This document shows positions 61,861 to 64,000 of a stretch of 64,000 bases of DNA, piece after piece. Numbering within the stretch: position 1 is the first letter of the stretch; each line of letters starts with the position of its first letter. The DNA lies in contig QFMX01000012.1 in NCBI GenBank assembly GCA_003240625.1, forward strand, positions 1-64,000, read 5' to 3'. Below the pieces are notes generated by a model. The model worked only from the letters and a program-made list of their open reading frames with translations, was not told the origin of the DNA and did not search any database. The translations under genes and the position numbers were made by a program. This DNA is from Sphingomonas taxi (GTDB lineage: Bacteria; Pseudomonadota; Alphaproteobacteria; Sphingomonadales; Sphingomonadaceae).

Positions 61861-62110
61861 GTTCCTGCCGGAAGCGGCAAAGGAACTGCGCAAGCTGGAC
61901 CGGCAGGCCGCAGCTCGGATCGTCAGGACGCTGGAAGAACGTATCGCGCCGCTCGACGACCCGCGCCAGATCGGTAGCGCGCTGGTCGGCGAGCATGCCG
62001 GATATTGGCGTTGGCGGATCGGGGATTACCGGGTGGTTGCGCGGATCGAGGACGAACGGATCACGGTGCTGGTCGTGCGCGTTGCGCATCGCCGTGAGGT
62101 CTACCGTTAA
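61844..62110 (+). CDS. RelE/ParE-family toxin
   Basis: An 88-residue RelE-fold protein: AIEFLPEAAKELRKLDRQAAARI near the N-terminus (in part: FLPEAAKELRKLDRQA), then DDPRQIGSALVGEHAGYWRWRIGDYRVVARIED (in part: GYWRWRIGDYRVVARI) and VLVVRVAHRREVYR at the C-terminus. RIGDYRV and HRREVY are diagnostic of RelE/StbE mRNA interferases. The start is TTG at 61844, inside the antitoxin gene; no in-frame ATG is near. Its probable target is mRNA in the ribosomal A site. Confidence 0.9.
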   Translation: MVWAIEFLPEAAKELRKLDRQAAARIVRTLEERIAPLDDPRQIGSALVGEHAGYWRWRIGDYRVVARIEDERITVLVVRVAHRREVYR

Positions 62111-62150
62111 GGTTGGCGCCGGGAATCCCGTATTCCATCACCACAATCCA

Positions 62151-62342
62151 GTGCCACACACGCTGATCGAGGAATGCCGCCGCCATCCGTTCAAAGGCAC
62201 CGGCAAACCCGAACCGCTCGGCGGCAACCTGTCGGGCTGGTGGTCGCGCCGGATCAACCATGAGCACCGGCTGGTGTACCGTGTGACGGGCAGCGGCGAT
62301 GCGCAGACCTTGCAGGTCGCGCAGTGCCGGTATCATTATTGA
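62151..62342 (+). pseudogene. Truncated Txe/YoeB-like toxin remnant
   Basis: Sixty-three residues from a GTG at 62151: TLIEECRRHPFKGTGKPEPL, then GGNLSGWWSRRINHEHRLVY and a C-terminal CRYHY. This is the second two-thirds of a YoeB toxin, with the catalytic-face residues Glu/Arg/His/Tyr of the family (KPEPL, SRRINHEHRL, CRYHY) intact. The first 25 or so residues, including the W-x-DY-x-YW start, are absent; the preceding bases join the RelE gene end without homology. It could be expressed as a short protein but is most likely inactive. No YefM-type antitoxin is next to it. Confidence 0.75.
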
Positions 62343-62381
62343 TCGGTTGTCGCGCACACGGCGACGGCATAGGATCGGGAC

Positions 62382-62753
62382 ATGGGACAGATCAGTGTAT
62401 CACTTCCTGACGACCTGATGGCTTGGGCCGAGCGGCAAATCGATGAACGCCGCTATGATAGTCTTGACGCCTATGTCGCTGATCTCATTGCGCGTGACAT
62501 GGATGATGCCCGGAAACTGACGGTGTTGCAGGCTGCGGTCGAGGAAGGTCTTGGTTCCGAACCGACCGACGACTCGATCACCGACGTAATTTCAGGACGA
62601 AATGGCGACGGCGACAGTGACTCTCTTGATGTCCTGCGCCGATCCTGGGCTCAGGGTCTAGGCAGCGGCCCTCCCGTCGACGGCAATTTCAACGCCGCCG
62701 ATATCGCACGCCGCGGTGGCCAATCCCGTGAGGCGATCCGCAAGCACGGATGA
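62382..62753 (+). CDS. ParD-family antitoxin with extended C-terminus
   Basis: A 123-residue protein. The N-terminal ribbon-helix-helix is typical of ParD: MGQISVSLPDDLMAWAERQI, then DERRYDSLDAYVADLIARDM. The rest (about 60-123) is longer than in most ParD proteins (about 80-90 residues): TDDSITDVISGRNGDGDSDSL is acidic and probably disordered, followed by WAQGLGSGPPVDGNFNAADI, which resembles the ends of other antitoxins. It overlaps the toxin gene by four bases (ATGA). Confidence 0.88.
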   Translation: MGQISVSLPDDLMAWAERQIDERRYDSLDAYVADLIARDMDDARKLTVLQAAVEEGLGSEPTDDSITDVISGRNGDGDSDSLDVLRRSWAQGLGSGPPVDGNFNAADIARRGGQSREAIRKHG

Positions 62754-63040
62754 AGATCCGTCGCCTTCCGCAGGCGATACGCGATGTCGACGAAATATGG
62801 CTGTATATCGCGCGTCATGATCCGATTGCGGCAACCCGACTGGTAGAGCGACTTATCTCGAGTGTGGCGCGTTTAGCGGACTATCCAGAAAGTGGTCCGG
62901 CCCGACCTGAGATCGGGTTTGGCGCAAGAAGCATCACGGTTGGCAATTATCTCGTGCTGTATCGAGTGAAACGCGACAGCGTGGACATCGTACGGATCGT
63001 GCATGGCGCGCGAGAACTTTTGGGAACGCCCCGGCGGTAA
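62750..63040 (+). CDS. ParE-family toxin
   Basis: A 96-residue ParE/RelE-superfamily protein: RRLPQAIRDVDEIWLYIARH near residue 4-23, ARLVERLISS-type helix (TRLVERLISSVARLADYPES), GARSITVGNYLVLYRVKRDS near 57-76 (in part) and VDIVRIVHGARELLGTPRR at the C-terminus. The ending D-I-V-R-I-x-H-G-A-R is the family signature. Its target is probably DNA gyrase. Overlaps the antitoxin (ATGA). Base composition drops sharply right after this gene. Confidence 0.92.
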   Translation: MKIRRLPQAIRDVDEIWLYIARHDPIAATRLVERLISSVARLADYPESGPARPEIGFGARSITVGNYLVLYRVKRDSVDIVRIVHGARELLGTPRR

Positions 63041-63207
63041 TTTACGTAAGACTGGCATAAACTATTCATGCATCGTGCTGGACATGACGGTAGCAGAATG
63101 ACGATATTTTAGGGGCCAGACTGCAATTATGCTACCTTTCTGCACGTTGAGATTGTCTCACTAATATAATAATACAACAAACCGCAAAAGTATTAGGGCA
63201 TCCACGA
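63041..63207. other. AT-rich leader before the unknown gene, with a perfect -10 hexamer
   Basis: No gene is seen in this 167-bp stretch, much richer in A and T than anything before it. TATAAT occurs at 63165-63170. A TTGAGA at 63147-63152 is only 12 bases upstream, too close for a standard -35 box, so the promoter assignment is tentative. AGGGC lies about 9 bases before the ATG at 63208. Confidence 0.6.
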
Positions 63208-64000
63208 ATGGGAATTTGGTCAAAAAAAGCGGCCGAGGGAATTAGCCGTATAAGAAAGCATTTTAAGAAATGCCTGATAGTACACTATGGGTGCCAAAGC
63301 CTATATGACGATCGCGAAGGTCTATCTCCACGAATTGGAAACATCGTAGTCCGAGACTTAGATAACGAGCAGACTTTTAGCTTTGCAATCCATCTTGTTG
63401 CCGAGAAAATGCATATTCCCAAAGACGACATATTTTTAAGATATGACGAGATAGAAACCGTCCTCCTTGAGGATTTTTATCAGTTTGTACGCGAGCATCC
63501 TGGGAATATTTGGCTCCACTGGAACATGATAAATCTACAGTTTGGATTTGAAACCATCGCTCATCGCTATAGCGTCCTTACAGGCCGCAACGCACCAAGC
63601 ATCGATATGGATGACAGAATCAATATCGGAGGCATTGTAATTGGGAAATATGGCGAGAATTATGTAAGCAAGCCGCACATGCCTAATCTGATGAAGGTAA
63701 ATGGCGGCCTAAAGAGGGATTTTATACCTGGAAAAGAGGAGATTGATCTTTTCAAAAATGGCGAGTTTGCGCGACTGCATGCCTCTACAATATCAAAAGT
63801 TAGCTTCTTTAGTGAAGTAGTCCACATGCTACTTGATGGAAATTTGAAAACACAGCGCGCCAGCATACTAATAAAAGCCGAAAGAACAGCCGATAATCCT
63901 ATTGCCAAGTTGATTGGCTTGGCGGCTGCCATTTACACCATAATAGATCTTACAGTAAAGGCGGGGATCTGGAGTGCTTTAAATAAGGCATGGATATCCG
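63208..64000 (+). CDS. Unknown AT-rich gene, 3' end outside window
   Basis: An open frame of 264 codons from ATG 63208 to the window edge, with no stop. Codon use is AT-rich (ATA, TTA, AAA, AGA are common), unlike every gene before it, which points to horizontal transfer. I do not recognise a family. Visible features: IRKHFKKCLIVHYGCQSLYD near residue 15, FREDF-like LLEDFYQFVREHPGNIWLHW near 85-104, NMINLQFGFETIAHRYSVLT near 105, VNGGLKRDFIPGKEEIDLFK near 165, and a hydrophobic stretch IAKLIGLAAAIYTIIDLTVK near 232-251 that may be a membrane helix. A globular domain with a C-terminal membrane segment, adjacent to toxin-antitoxin genes, would fit a defence effector, but this is only inference. 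Confidence 0.75.
   Translation, partial: MGIWSKKAAEGISRIRKHFKKCLIVHYGCQSLYDDREGLSPRIGNIVVRDLDNEQTFSFAIHLVAEKMHIPKDDIFLRYDEIETVLLEDFYQFVREHPGNIWLHWNMINLQFGFETIAHRYSVLTGRNAPSIDMDDRINIGGIVIGKYGENYVSKPHMPNLMKVNGGLKRDFIPGKEEIDLFKNGEFARLHASTISKVSFFSEVVHMLLDGNLKTQRASILIKAERTADNPIAKLIGLAAAIYTIIDLTVKAGIWSALNKAWIS

Noticed and set aside
63147..63170. A complete sigma-70 promoter TTGAGA-TATAAT before the unknown gene
   Set aside because: The spacer is 12 bases, too short for normal promoter geometry; only the -10 hexamer is kept as tentative.

Overview
The window is GC-rich chromosomal DNA from an alphaproteobacterium, most likely a sphingomonad (Sphingomonas or a close relative). The reasons are the CcrM-type GANTC methyltransferase beside rnhB, a short aa3-type cytochrome oxidase subunit IV, a three-gene proton-translocating transhydrogenase, polyhydroxyalkanoate genes, Crp/Fnr and DUF6456/XRE regulators typical of the group, and many imperfect palindromic intergenic repeats. 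No rRNA, phage, complete insertion sequence or CRISPR array is visible. Two tRNA genes are present: Val(TAC) at 28928-29003 (minus) and Lys(TTT) at 48283-48358 (plus).

Layout. 1-8.5 kb: the end of an acyl-CoA ligase, an orphan molybdenum hydroxylase large subunit, hemH, phaB, murA, a Crp/Fnr regulator, clpS and a phasin. 8.5-13.4 kb: phaC, an alanine-type aminotransferase, a TauE/SafE permease, a thioesterase and an HxlR regulator. 13.6-20.2 kb: the (p)ppGpp enzyme and a lipid-linked sugar cluster (GT2, SAM methyltransferase, GtrA, a large GT-C-like membrane protein). 20.3-25.8 kb: marC, folD, DUF167, yggT, argB, a YhhQ-type queuosine precursor transporter and a nucleoside transporter. 26-30 kb: fasciclin protein, a dapF-like epimerase, DUF6456, XRE and MarR regulators. 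30.1-33.9 kb: pntB, pntAB, a DUF559 endonuclease-like gene, pntAA and a cox IV peptide. 34-36.9 kb: a sigma-54 activator, DoxX and bestrophin genes. 37-42.7 kb (minus strand): folP, ccrM, rnhB, thiD, DUF1272 and glmM. 42.8-60.4 kb: mostly housekeeping and metabolic genes, including galE, msrA, the TsaC/Sua5 gene, an acyl-CoA dehydrogenase, arylamine N-acetyltransferase, a peptide transporter, aguB and ung.

The last 3.4 kb differ. After an unknown helix-turn-helix protein comes a toxin-antitoxin cluster (RelBE-like, a truncated YoeB-like remnant, ParDE-like). It is followed by an abrupt change to AT-rich DNA carrying a long unrecognised gene that runs off the window. This looks like the edge of an accessory or defence-type island and is the best candidate here for something undescribed.

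The second theme is repeats. At least eight families of palindromic repeat units lie between genes. Two copies sit inside protein-coding genes and keep the frame: one in thiD and one in the linker of the TsaC/Sua5 protein. Other oddities are a frameshifted metallo-beta-lactamase-fold lipoprotein gene, folP and PAP2 genes with no ordinary start codon where homology or position predicts one, and four GANTC sites within 100 bp upstream of ccrM.
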